DNA of 6,092 nt. Origin: Actinomycetes bacterium (GTDB lineage: Bacteria; Actinomycetota; Actinomycetes; Propionibacteriales; Nocardioidaceae). Location: the NCBI GenBank assembly GCA_029779385.1, contig JAKPAQ010000569.1, positions 1 through 6,092 on the forward strand, read 5' to 3'. A program made the translations under genes and the position numbers. This document shows positions 1 to 6,092 of the stretch, one piece after another; position 1 is the stretch's first letter; every line of letters starts with the position of its first letter. Under the pieces are notes generated by a model that worked only from the letters and a program-made list of their open reading frames with translations, searched no databases and was not told the origin of the DNA.

Positions 1-201
1 AAAGCAAACACGCGTCGCATTGACGGCTGGATTACGCCAAGTGCAGACGGAAACGTCCGTCTTGTTGCTGGCGAGAACGAGGTGCGAGCCACCTTGCGCA
101 GTGGTCGATTCGAGATTGAGTCGATCCCCTGCGGTCTTATCCGAGTTTGGTTCGAGGTAACAGGTCGAGACGACCTCGCCACCCCAACGTTTGAAGTCTG
201 A
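1..201 (+). CDS. C-terminus of a small protein, carboxypeptidase-regulatory-like beta-sandwich (partial)
   Basis: An open frame enters from the left edge in frame 1 and stops at TGA 199-201, giving 66 residues with no internal stop. It reads as alternating short beta strands, including RIDGWITPSADGNVRLV and then SGRFEIESIPCGLIRVWFEV. The pattern G-R-F-x-(4)-IP-x-G-L followed by a hydrophobic strand is typical of carboxypeptidase-regulatory-like or transthyretin-fold domains. I also recall, without being able to verify it here, similar small proteins next to S8/CHAT gene pairs in actinobacteria. The gene lies 8 bases upstream of the protease gene, and its stop codon overlaps that gene's Shine-Dalgarno sequence, so the two are almost certainly co-transcribed. 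No catalytic residues are evident. It may be a binding or adaptor module. The N-terminus is outside the window, so any fused domain is unseen. The coding call is firm; the fold assignment is moderate. Confidence 0.68.
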   Translation, partial: KANTRRIDGWITPSADGNVRLVAGENEVRATLRSGRFEIESIPCGLIRVWFEVTGRDDLATPTFEV

Positions 202-205
202 GGAG
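200..205 (+). promoter_or_regulatory. Shine-Dalgarno site of the S8 protease gene
   Basis: GAGGAG lies four bases before the ATG at 210 and overlaps the TGA stop (199-201) of the upstream frame. It is a strong ribosome-binding site, fixes the start of the protease gene at 210, and suggests translational coupling with the preceding gene. Confidence 0.75.
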
Positions 206-209
206 AACC

Positions 210-1811
210 ATGGCGACCGAATATCCGAACCGGCCGAAACCACCGCTGTTCGAGGCTCAGGACTCTTGGACCAGACCCCGGTCGATCGCCGAACGTGAAG
301 GCCAACTGCTCGATCCGTCGACTGCTGCGGCCTCGCCAGACCCCGAAGCAAGCACCACCACATATCTGTCGACTCGCCTGCTGGTGTCGACCCTGATCGA
401 TACTTCGGCCGCACTCGACCTGCTGCGCCGCGCCGGCGACACGTTCCACTGGGACGTTGGCGAGGATGAGTCGTTTGGCCGGGTGCAAATTGATAGCACC
501 GACCAAGAGCGCGAATCTCGACTCATGCGTTACCCATGGGCCACCGGCACGGTCGGTTTGATCCGAGTGATTGTGACTCCCCGCGACGATGCCCGGGCTC
601 GCCCGCCGGATGCGTGGTCGCTGCTACAGACCGCCCGGGCGATGGCGCGCGGCCAAGAGTTGCTGTATGGCATCGGCCTAGACCACGTCGTGACGCTCTA
701 CCCCCATGCGAAGTCGAACCCACACGCGAAGTCCAACCCACACGCGAAGTCGAACCCACACGCGAAGTCCAACGGTGCACTAACTGACGCCTATGCCGAA
801 CCGGGCACGGGCGGGCGCCAACCCGTGGCCTTCACCGGCCGGGCTCCGCACCGAACCGAACTGGCCCCCAACGAGCGCGCACATATTGGCTTCGTTGACA
901 CCGGCTGCGGTGAGCATTGGTGGTTAGACCCGAAGTTCGTCCACGATGGAAGTTTTCTTGGCCCAGTCACGCCGATCGGTCTGGTGGATGAATCCACCGA
1001 CCCCGAACGAGTCGGCGACGTTGGCGGGCCGCTTGATGGGATGCTCGACGAAGCCTCCGGCCACGGCACTTTCATTGCCGGCCTGCTTCACCAGGGAGCA
1101 CCAGATGCTGACCTGTGGTGGTGGCGGGTGGCCGAGTCCGACGGCACGATGGCCGAATCTGATTTGCTTGTCGTAATCGCCCGGATAGCGCACCTTTTGC
1201 GGCTCGACGAAGCAGCAGGTGGGCTGCGCTTGGACGTGCTCAACCTTTCGTTCGGCTACTACCATGAGACCCCGGTGGACGCGAAGTTCGATCCGACGTT
1301 CTACGAGTTGCTCGCCGCGATCGGGCGCACCGGAACCGTGGTGGTTTGTTCGGCTGGAAACGATGCCACCACTCGGCCGATGTTTCCGGCCGCTTGGAGC
1401 AACCACGAGGGTGTCGAGCAAATTATTGCCCTTGACCCAATGGCCGCACCGATCGTGGCGGTGGGCGCCCTAAACACCAGCGGGATCACTGATGCGTTGT
1501 TTACCAACGCTGGCCCCTGGGTGCGGGCCTACCGGACCGGCACTGCGCTTTTGAGCACTTTCCCGGCGTTCCAAACAGGTCTTGAACCGACGGCCCGACT
1601 ACGCACGGCCGACGGCAGGCTGCGTGAATCATTTGACCCTGACGACTTTCGCAGCGGCTTCGCGATCTGGAGTGGCTCGTCCTTTGCCGCCCCAGTGTTT
1701 GCCGCCGAACTTGCGTGCGCTCTTTCCCAAACACGAGTCAGTCAAGACGACTGGGTGAGCGTGACTGAGCGGGCAACGAGCGCGGTCGAATCTTTGCTCG
1801 ACATAAAGTGA
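210..1811 (+). CDS. Subtilisin-like S8 family serine protease, cytoplasmic, with hexapeptide repeat linker
   Basis: A 533-residue predicted endopeptidase of the S8 (subtilase) family. The catalytic Asp is D230 in GFVDTG, the His is H285 in SGHGTFIAG, the oxyanion Asn is N384 in VVCSAGND, and the nucleophile is S491 in GSSFAAP (the usual form is GTSMAAP). All are present, so it should be active. The catalytic domain spans roughly residues 222-515. The N-terminus is hydrophilic, with no signal peptide or membrane segment, so the protein is probably intracellular, unlike most subtilases. Residues about 51-163 form a separate alpha/beta-looking region that I cannot assign; it might be a propeptide-like or partner-binding domain. 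Residues 165-188 are four perfect PHAKSN repeats just before the protease domain. The start at 210 is supported by a strong Shine-Dalgarno site. The stop is one base from the CHAT gene start, so the two proteases are probably co-expressed. Substrate unknown. Confidence 0.93.
   Translation: MATEYPNRPKPPLFEAQDSWTRPRSIAEREGQLLDPSTAAASPDPEASTTTYLSTRLLVSTLIDTSAALDLLRRAGDTFHWDVGEDESFGRVQIDSTDQERESRLMRYPWATGTVGLIRVIVTPRDDARARPPDAWSLLQTARAMARGQELLYGIGLDHVVTLYPHAKSNPHAKSNPHAKSNPHAKSNGALTDAYAEPGTGGRQPVAFTGRAPHRTELAPNERAHIGFVDTGCGEHWWLDPKFVHDGSFLGPVTPIGLVDESTDPERVGDVGGPLDGMLDEASGHGTFIAGLLHQGAPDADLWWWRVAESDGTMAESDLLVVIARIAHLLRLDEAAGGLRLDVLNLSFGYYHETPVDAKFDPTFYELLAAIGRTGTVVVCSAGNDATTRPMFPAAWSNHEGVEQIIALDPMAAPIVAVGALNTSGITDALFTNAGPWVRAYRTGTALLSTFPAFQTGLEPTARLRTADGRLRESFDPDDFRSGFAIWSGSSFAAPVFAAELACALSQTRVSQDDWVSVTERATSAVESLLDIK
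702..773 (+). repeat. Four in-frame 18-bp tandem repeats encoding PHAKSN
   Basis: Four consecutive 18-base units (702-719, 720-737, 738-755, 756-773) encode PHAKSN four times without a single amino-acid change. At DNA level the serine codon alternates TCG, TCC, TCG, TCC, so the array also reads as two 36-base units. Units 2 and 4 are identical, and unit 1 differs from unit 3 at two third-codon positions (CCC CAT versus CCA CAC). The array lies between the N-terminal region and the catalytic domain of the S8 protease. Because the unit is a multiple of three, gain or loss of copies would never shift the frame. Confidence 0.97.
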
Positions 1812-1812
1812 C

Positions 1813-4269
1813 ATGCCTAAAACGAGTCCGGCCGAACTCCATCAGCGCGGTGTAGCAGCAATCAACCGCGGTCATTTTCAGCGCGCCCAGGCCCTGCTAA
1901 CTCAGGCGCTCGAGCTAGCGGTCGAGCCCGATCTGTTGGCTCGCGTCAATGCGAGTTTGGCCTACACCCAAGCTGAACTCGGCGACCGCCAAGGAGCTCT
2001 AGAACGCTGTGCGGCCGCGATGCGAATCGAGGGCCTATCGCCTCGAGCCCGCGCAATCGTGCGGTCGCAACAAGCAGTACTGATGTCTCGCGGCGGCGAC
2101 CTAGCCGCAGTAATCGGGCTTTTTGACTTGGCGCTTCCTGCGCTTACCCCCGCTTCGACTGAACGCGCAAATGCCCTAGTAAATCGCGGGATCGCACACC
2201 TCGAGCTTGGAAAACTCGACTTGGCGAACGATGATTTCGTCGGGGCCACAGCTGACTATTTGGCCGACGACAACCTCGAAGGGGCCGCGTCGGCCGAACA
2301 CAACAGCGGTTACGTCCACCTGCTGCAAGGTGACCTAGTTGGCGCCTTGGAAATGATGGAACGAGCTGAAGCCGGCCTGACGTCGGCCGGACTCCAAGTG
2401 CGCACGATCGGCATTCAAGACCGGGCGGAAGTGTTGCTCAGCGCTGGCATGACTCGCGATGCCGTCGAGTTGCTGGAACAGGCCGTCACCAATTTCACCA
2501 AATTGCGGCTGCCGCGGATGCGCGCCGAATGCGAAGTGATGCTGGGCAGGGCGCTGTTGTGGCTAGATCCTGCTAAGTCACGAACACTGGCTCGGGCGGC
2601 TGCCCGTCGTCTCCGTCGGCATGGAAATGACACCTGGGCGCTGCGGGCAGACACGCTCGAATTGATTGCTGAGAGCACTAGCGGCCGCAACAATCCGAAC
2701 TGGTTGTCCACCGCCGAAGAACTGTCGGCGCAGTTGCGCACCCATCTACTTGCGCACGAAGCCCAGTTATTAGACCTGAATGCCGCCAGAGTCGCAGTCG
2801 CGGTCGGTGACCTGACAGTTGCAAGCGAATTGTTGGTGCGTGGGCGCCCGACCGCGACCGACTCGTTAGCCGAACGGCTACTGGAATGTCGAGCCAAAGC
2901 CGACCTAGCGCTCGCGCAGGGGCGTCAGCTCGAAGCCTTGCGCCAACTTCGTTGCGGCCTCGACCTATTGCACGACTGGCAGTCTTCGTTCGGCAGCCTC
3001 GACCTGATGAGTTCGGTGGTTGGCCACGGCCGGTCCCTTGCTACCACCGGAATTCAACTAGCGATCGCCGACGGGTCGCCGGAGTTGGTCTTCGAATGGT
3101 CCGAGCGCGCCCGAGCACTGACCACTCGAGTGGTTCCGGTGCGTCCGCCACGGGACGAACAACTGGCAGCTGACCTCATCGAAATCCGCACCCTGACTTC
3201 GGTAGAGCCAGCGGCCGGTACCAGCGAGGCCGAGCGCCTTGGCGAACTGCGCGAGCGCGTGCGTAAGCGGTCGTGGTTGGGAGCCGGTTCCGGCGAGGTA
3301 AACCGGATTGCTTCGGTGGACGAACTTGTCGAGGCACTCGGGCCAGATGTCGCCTTGGTCAGCTATCTATGGGATGGCCAGTCGCGACTAACTGCGATTG
3401 TTTTAACCGACCAAGCCCAGCAAGTAGTTGAGCTAGGTGAATCCGAACCGGTCCGGCACCTGATCGCCGGACTGGCCGCAGATTTGGACATGAACGCCAG
3501 TGACCTGAGCGTCACGATGGCCCAAGTTATCCGCGAGAGTCTGGACCGGAGGCTGGCCGACATCGCCGCGGCGCTGGTGGACCCGATCCTGAGTCAACTA
3601 GGCGACCGTCGCGTGGTGATCACTCAGGCTGGCATTCTGGCCGGAGTGCCGTGGTCGATGCTTGCTGGCTACCGCGGCCGCCCATTGACGATCGCGTTTA
3701 CGGCCTCTGGTTGGCTCCAGACGCGCGGCCTCGACTCCCCCGTAACCTTGGGCTTAGTCGCTGGCCCGCAGGTTTCTCGAGCGGTCGAAGAAGTCGAACT
3801 CTCGGCGACCTGTTGGACCGAGGCAACGGTGTTGACCGACGCCCGGGCGACCACCGCCGCGGTCCAAGACTTGGCGGCGAAAGTCGATCTCCTGCACATT
3901 TCGGCACATGGACGCCATTCGGCGGAGAATCCACTGTTTTCGGGCGTGCTGCTGGCCGACGGTCCGCTGTTTGGCTACGACCTCGACCAACTGACCACGG
4001 TGCCTCAAGTCGTGATTTTGTCGGCTTGCGAGGTTGGTCGATCGACCCAACGCTGGGCCGAGGAATCGCTCGGCATGGTCAACGCTTGGCTACACGCCGG
4101 CGCGCGCTGCGTAATCGCCTCGCCGGCCGCAGTCGCCGACGACGAAGCCTGTGAAGTGCTCTCGCACGTTCACCGCTTGATGGCCGCCGGTGCGGCACCT
4201 GCGGTCGCGTTGGCCGAGGCGACGAGTGATCGCCCGACCTCCTTCCTGGCTTTTGGCGCGGGTTGGTGA
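1813..4269 (+). CDS. TPR-CHAT domain protein, predicted caspase-like cysteine protease
   Basis: An 818-residue protein. Residues about 7-270 are amphipathic helix pairs of TPR type, for example AELHQRGVAAINRGHFQRAQ and, near 117-142, ERANALVNRGIAHLELGKLDLA. More degenerate helical repeats continue to about 440. Residues about 500-818 match a CHAT domain: GVPWSMLAG at 611-619, the catalytic His H699 in HISAHG, the catalytic Cys C739 in LSACEVG, and the conserved closing segment ending FLAFGAGW. CHAT domains belong to the caspase/separase clan of cysteine peptidases, and TPR-CHAT proteins are known as effectors in bacterial defence and cell-death systems. No signal peptide or transmembrane segment is visible. 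The start follows the protease stop as TGACATG with only a weak upstream Shine-Dalgarno, which suggests translation coupled to the S8 gene. Family and dyad are clear. The TPR ligand, the trigger and the substrate are not visible; the adjacent S8 protease is an obvious candidate partner. Confidence 0.93.
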   Translation: MPKTSPAELHQRGVAAINRGHFQRAQALLTQALELAVEPDLLARVNASLAYTQAELGDRQGALERCAAAMRIEGLSPRARAIVRSQQAVLMSRGGDLAAVIGLFDLALPALTPASTERANALVNRGIAHLELGKLDLANDDFVGATADYLADDNLEGAASAEHNSGYVHLLQGDLVGALEMMERAEAGLTSAGLQVRTIGIQDRAEVLLSAGMTRDAVELLEQAVTNFTKLRLPRMRAECEVMLGRALLWLDPAKSRTLARAAARRLRRHGNDTWALRADTLELIAESTSGRNNPNWLSTAEELSAQLRTHLLAHEAQLLDLNAARVAVAVGDLTVASELLVRGRPTATDSLAERLLECRAKADLALAQGRQLEALRQLRCGLDLLHDWQSSFGSLDLMSSVVGHGRSLATTGIQLAIADGSPELVFEWSERARALTTRVVPVRPPRDEQLAADLIEIRTLTSVEPAAGTSEAERLGELRERVRKRSWLGAGSGEVNRIASVDELVEALGPDVALVSYLWDGQSRLTAIVLTDQAQQVVELGESEPVRHLIAGLAADLDMNASDLSVTMAQVIRESLDRRLADIAAALVDPILSQLGDRRVVITQAGILAGVPWSMLAGYRGRPLTIAFTASGWLQTRGLDSPVTLGLVAGPQVSRAVEEVELSATCWTEATVLTDARATTAAVQDLAAKVDLLHISAHGRHSAENPLFSGVLLADGPLFGYDLDQLTTVPQVVILSACEVGRSTQRWAEESLGMVNAWLHAGARCVIASPAAVADDEACEVLSHVHRLMAAGAAPAVALAEATSDRPTSFLAFGAGW

Positions 4270-4270
4270 G

Positions 4271-5095
4271 TTAGCCGAGCAGTGAGAGTGAGTCGTTGAC
4301 TGCGGCTGCGGCCGCCCGAAGTGAAGCCACGTCGGGCCCCTTGGCTAGAACGTCTCGAGACGTCGACGGGATGATCGAACCGGTGACCGTGCCGAACAGT
4401 CGGCGCAGGTCATCGACCGTTCCGCCTTGGGCACCGAAACCTGGCACCAAGATTGGCCCGTTGAAGTCAAGCCGCTGGGTATCTAGGTGGGCGACGGTTG
4501 CACCGATGACTGCTCCGAACGAACCCATCGGGGTTGCGCCCTCGTTGGCTTGGGAAAGTTCGGCGAGGATCTCGTCGCCGACGGTCAGGCCCGAGTCGAC
4601 CGTGGCCGCTTGGAACTGCATCGCCTCTGGGTTCGAGGTGAAGGCAAGGACGAAAACCCCAGCGTCATTTTGTTCGGCCGCCGCAAAAAATGGCGTCAGC
4701 GAGCCGAAGCCAAGATACGGGCTGACCGTGATCGCATCGGCAGCCATCGGCGAATCGTCGTCAAGGTACGCTTCGGCGTAGGCTGCAGCAGTTGAACCGA
4801 TGTCGCCGCGCTTGACGTCAAGAATTGTCAAGGTTCCGGTGTGGCGAAGGTCTTGCAGCGTTCGCTCCAAGATCGCCACGCCGGCGGCTCCGAAGCGCTC
4901 AAAGAAGGCCGACTGCGGCTTAGCGAAGGCGACCTTCCCGGCGAACGCCTCAACACAGGTCGCGGCGAACTGGTCGAGCCCGTCGATTGAGTCGTCCAGT
5001 CCCCACTGCTGGAGTAGGTGCGCGTGCGGATCGATGCCAACGCACAGCGGCCCGTAGGCCGACATCGCCACTGCAGCGCGCGAACCGAACGTCAT
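4271..5095 (-). CDS. pyrF: Orotidine 5'-phosphate decarboxylase
   Basis: A 274-residue enzyme that decarboxylates OMP to UMP, the last step of de novo UMP synthesis in the cytoplasm. It is the longer PyrF form common in actinobacteria. Visible motifs are the substrate-binding Asp in CVGIDPH (D22), the lysine in AKPQSAFFE (K59), and the hallmark active-site segment [12 protein letters not shown] with D93, K95 and D98. These are followed by [19 protein letters not shown] and a late PSTSRDVL segment that fits the phosphate-binding end of the barrel. All key residues are present. The ATG overlaps the carB stop as ATGA, and GAGGT lies six bases upstream, so the start is well supported and translation is probably coupled to carB. 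The TAA stop (4273-4271) is one base from the end of the convergent CHAT gene. The usual actinobacterial downstream neighbours such as mihF or gmk are absent on this strand within the window. Confidence 0.97.
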   Translation of the reverse strand: MTFGSRAAVAMSAYGPLCVGIDPHAHLLQQWGLDDSIDGLDQFAATCVEAFAGKVAFAKPQSAFFERFGAAGVAILERTLQDLRHTGTLTILDVKRGDIGSTAAAYAEAYLDDDSPMAADAITVSPYLGFGSLTPFFAAAEQNDAGVFVLAFTSNPEAMQFQAATVDSGLTVGDEILAELSQANEGATPMGSFGAVIGATVAHLDTQRLDFNGPILVPGFGAQGGTVDDLRRLFGTVTGSIIPSTSRDVLAKGPDVASLRAAAAAVNDSLSLLG

Positions 5096-6092
5096 CGGCT
5101 GACCTCAGTTGCCCACGACTGCAGCGATCGAACGCCCAGCGAGCCAGCGATTTCGGCCTCGATGCCTTGGACTGCGGCCGCCAACCCCTGCACCGTGGTG
5201 ATGCATGGGATGCCCTCTGCCACTGCGGCAGTGCGAATCTCGTAGCCGTCGGTTCGGGCGTTCACGCCGCTGGACAGTCCGTGAGGAGTGTTGATGATCA
5301 ACTGAACGTCGCGTTCGTGGATCTTCTCTACCACCGTGCTGCCGGCGGTGCCGTCCTCGTGAAGCTTACGAAGAACTGTCGCTTTGACACCGTTGCGACC
5401 AAGAACCTCGGCCGTGCCGCTGGTGGCCAAGATCTCGAAGCCTAGATCGGCCAGCCGCTTTACGGGAAACACCATATGGCGCTTGTCGCGGTTCGCGACC
5501 GAGACGAACACCTTGCCCGAGGTCGGCAGTCCAGTTGCCGAACCGGCCGCCGACTGGCTTTTGGCGAACGCCGAACCGAAGGTGGAGTCAAAGCCCATCA
5601 CTTCGCCGGTCGAGCGCATTTCTGGGCCAAGAAGCGTGTCGACATATCGACCTTCGAACGTGCGGAACCGGTTGAACGGCATAACCGCTTCCTTGACCGC
5701 GATTGGGGCGTTCTCGCGCAGGTGTCCCCCGTCGCCATTGGCCGGCAAAACCCCGGCCGCCCTCAGGTCGGCAATCGATTCGCCCAACATCAGTCGGGCC
5801 GCCGCCTTAGCCAACGGCGTGGCGGTCGCCTTGGAGACGAACGGCACGGTGCGCGACGCTCGCGGGTTGGCTTCGAGCACGTAGAGGGTGTCCGAACTGA
5901 GCGCGAACTGAATGTTGATCAGGCCACGCACGCCCACACCGCGAGCGATCGCTTCGGTGGACTCGCGGATCCGCTCGATTTCGAGCCGGCCCAAGGTGAT
6001 CGGCGGCAATGCGCACGCCGAATCGCCAGAGTGAACACCGGCTTCTTCAATGTGCTCCATCACCCCGCCGAGGAACAGTTCTTCGCCGTCGT
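5092..6092 (-). CDS. carB: Carbamoyl-phosphate synthase large subunit, C-terminal third (partial)
   Basis: The C-terminal 332 residues of CarB, which forms carbamoyl phosphate from ammonia (delivered by CarA from glutamine), bicarbonate and two ATP. The full family length is about 1070-1110 residues, so roughly 740 or more lie beyond the right edge. The frame is open through the edge: the codons before the GTG at 6063 read DGEELFLGG and continue into [20 protein letters not shown], so that GTG is not the start. The visible part contains the end of the second ATP-grasp domain, with INIQFAL and [16 protein letters not shown] carrying the Gln, Glu and Asn expected as metal/ATP ligands. A linker with [14 protein letters not shown] follows, then an MGS-like allosteric domain from about 5517 to the stop. 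That domain retains ATSGTA and the downstream lysine in LRKLHE, positions that bind UMP/IMP in the E. coli enzyme, so UMP feedback is plausible. The stop overlaps the pyrF start. Confidence 0.97.
   Translation of the reverse strand, partial: DGEELFLGGVMEHIEEAGVHSGDSACALPPITLGRLEIERIRESTEAIARGVGVRGLINIQFALSSDTLYVLEANPRASRTVPFVSKATATPLAKAAARLMLGESIADLRAAGVLPANGDGGHLRENAPIAVKEAVMPFNRFRTFEGRYVDTLLGPEMRSTGEVMGFDSTFGSAFAKSQSAAGSATGLPTSGKVFVSVANRDKRHMVFPVKRLADLGFEILATSGTAEVLGRNGVKATVLRKLHEDGTAGSTVVEKIHERDVQLIINTPHGLSSGVNARTDGYEIRTAAVAEGIPCITTVQGLAAAVQGIEAEIAGSLGVRSLQSWATEVSR
5102..5106 (-). promoter_or_regulatory. Shine-Dalgarno site of pyrF inside the carB end
   Basis: Read on the minus strand, GAGGT lies six bases before the pyrF ATG (5095-5093), within the last codons of carB. 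It supports the chosen pyrF start and reinitiation at the ATGA overlap. Confidence 0.6.

Noticed and set aside
702..773. Possible CRISPR-like or regulatory DNA repeat
   Set aside because: The units are contiguous with no spacers, are only 18 bases long and lie fully in frame within the protease gene; it is a coding repeat.
523..780. Minus-strand open frame with TSRVGST-like repeats
   Set aside because: It is the antisense reading of the PHAKSN array in the S8 gene; there is no independent coding evidence.
924..1421. 165-codon minus-strand open frame
   Set aside because: It lies wholly antisense to the catalytic domain of the S8 protease, which has clear motifs; a product of GC-rich sequence.
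1301..1812. Dedicated promoter for the CHAT gene at the end of the S8 gene
   Set aside because: No convincing -35/-10 pair could be seen, and the single-base spacing to the preceding stop favours co-transcription.
2415..2897. 160-codon minus-strand open frame
   Set aside because: It lies antisense to the TPR region; the translation is rich in Ser, Arg and Ala with no domain pattern.
3651..4154. 167-codon plus-strand open frame
   Set aside because: It overlaps the CHAT catalytic region in another frame; the product is Arg/Gly/Pro-rich and the CHAT motifs are in the main frame.
4302..4315. GC-rich hairpin (GCGGC-TGCG-GCCGC) near the end of pyrF as a terminator
   Set aside because: The stem is only five base pairs with no T tract on either strand, and it corresponds to alanine codons within pyrF.
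6061..6063. GTG as the start of carB
   Set aside because: The frame stays open to the window edge, the preceding codons (DGEELFLGG) read as CarB sequence, and the protein would lack about two thirds of the family length.

Overview
The window comes from a moderately high-GC bacterium, most likely an actinomycetote. The carB-pyrF overlap, the long actinobacterial-type PyrF and the style of the CarB C-terminus all fit this. An acidimicrobial relative is my best guess, from overall codon and protein flavour only; no rRNA or marker phylogeny is available to test it. The window is almost entirely coding. The gaps between genes are 8, 1 and 1 bases, plus one 4-base overlap, and I see no tRNA, rRNA, IS element, CRISPR array or convincing terminator.

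Left part, + strand (1-4269): three tightly packed genes that look like one operon entering from the left edge. They are (i) the C-terminal 66 residues of a small protein that resembles a carboxypeptidase-regulatory-like (transthyretin-fold) beta-sandwich; (ii) a 533-residue subtilisin-like S8 serine protease with an intact catalytic set (D230, H285, N384, S491), no signal peptide, and four perfect PHAKSN hexapeptide repeats between its N-terminal region and its catalytic domain; (iii) an 818-residue protein with N-terminal TPR-like helices and a C-terminal CHAT (caspase-HetF-associated) protease domain with an intact His/Cys dyad (H699, C739).

Right part, - strand (6092-4271): the end of the de novo pyrimidine operon. 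It holds the C-terminal third of carB (carbamoyl-phosphate synthase large subunit, running off the right edge) and the complete pyrF (orotidine 5'-phosphate decarboxylase), joined by an ATGA stop/start overlap.

The exciting part is the left operon. Two different proteases, one serine (S8) and one cysteine (CHAT), are predicted to be made together in the cytoplasm, with TPRs on the CHAT protein and a repeated peptide on the S8 protein. A reasonable hypothesis is a two-protease cascade of the stress, conflict or cell-death type, in which one protease processes or recruits the other. The sequence shows the parts; the cascade itself is inference. The CHAT gene ends one base from the end of pyrF on the opposite strand, so the accessory module abuts a housekeeping operon tail to tail.
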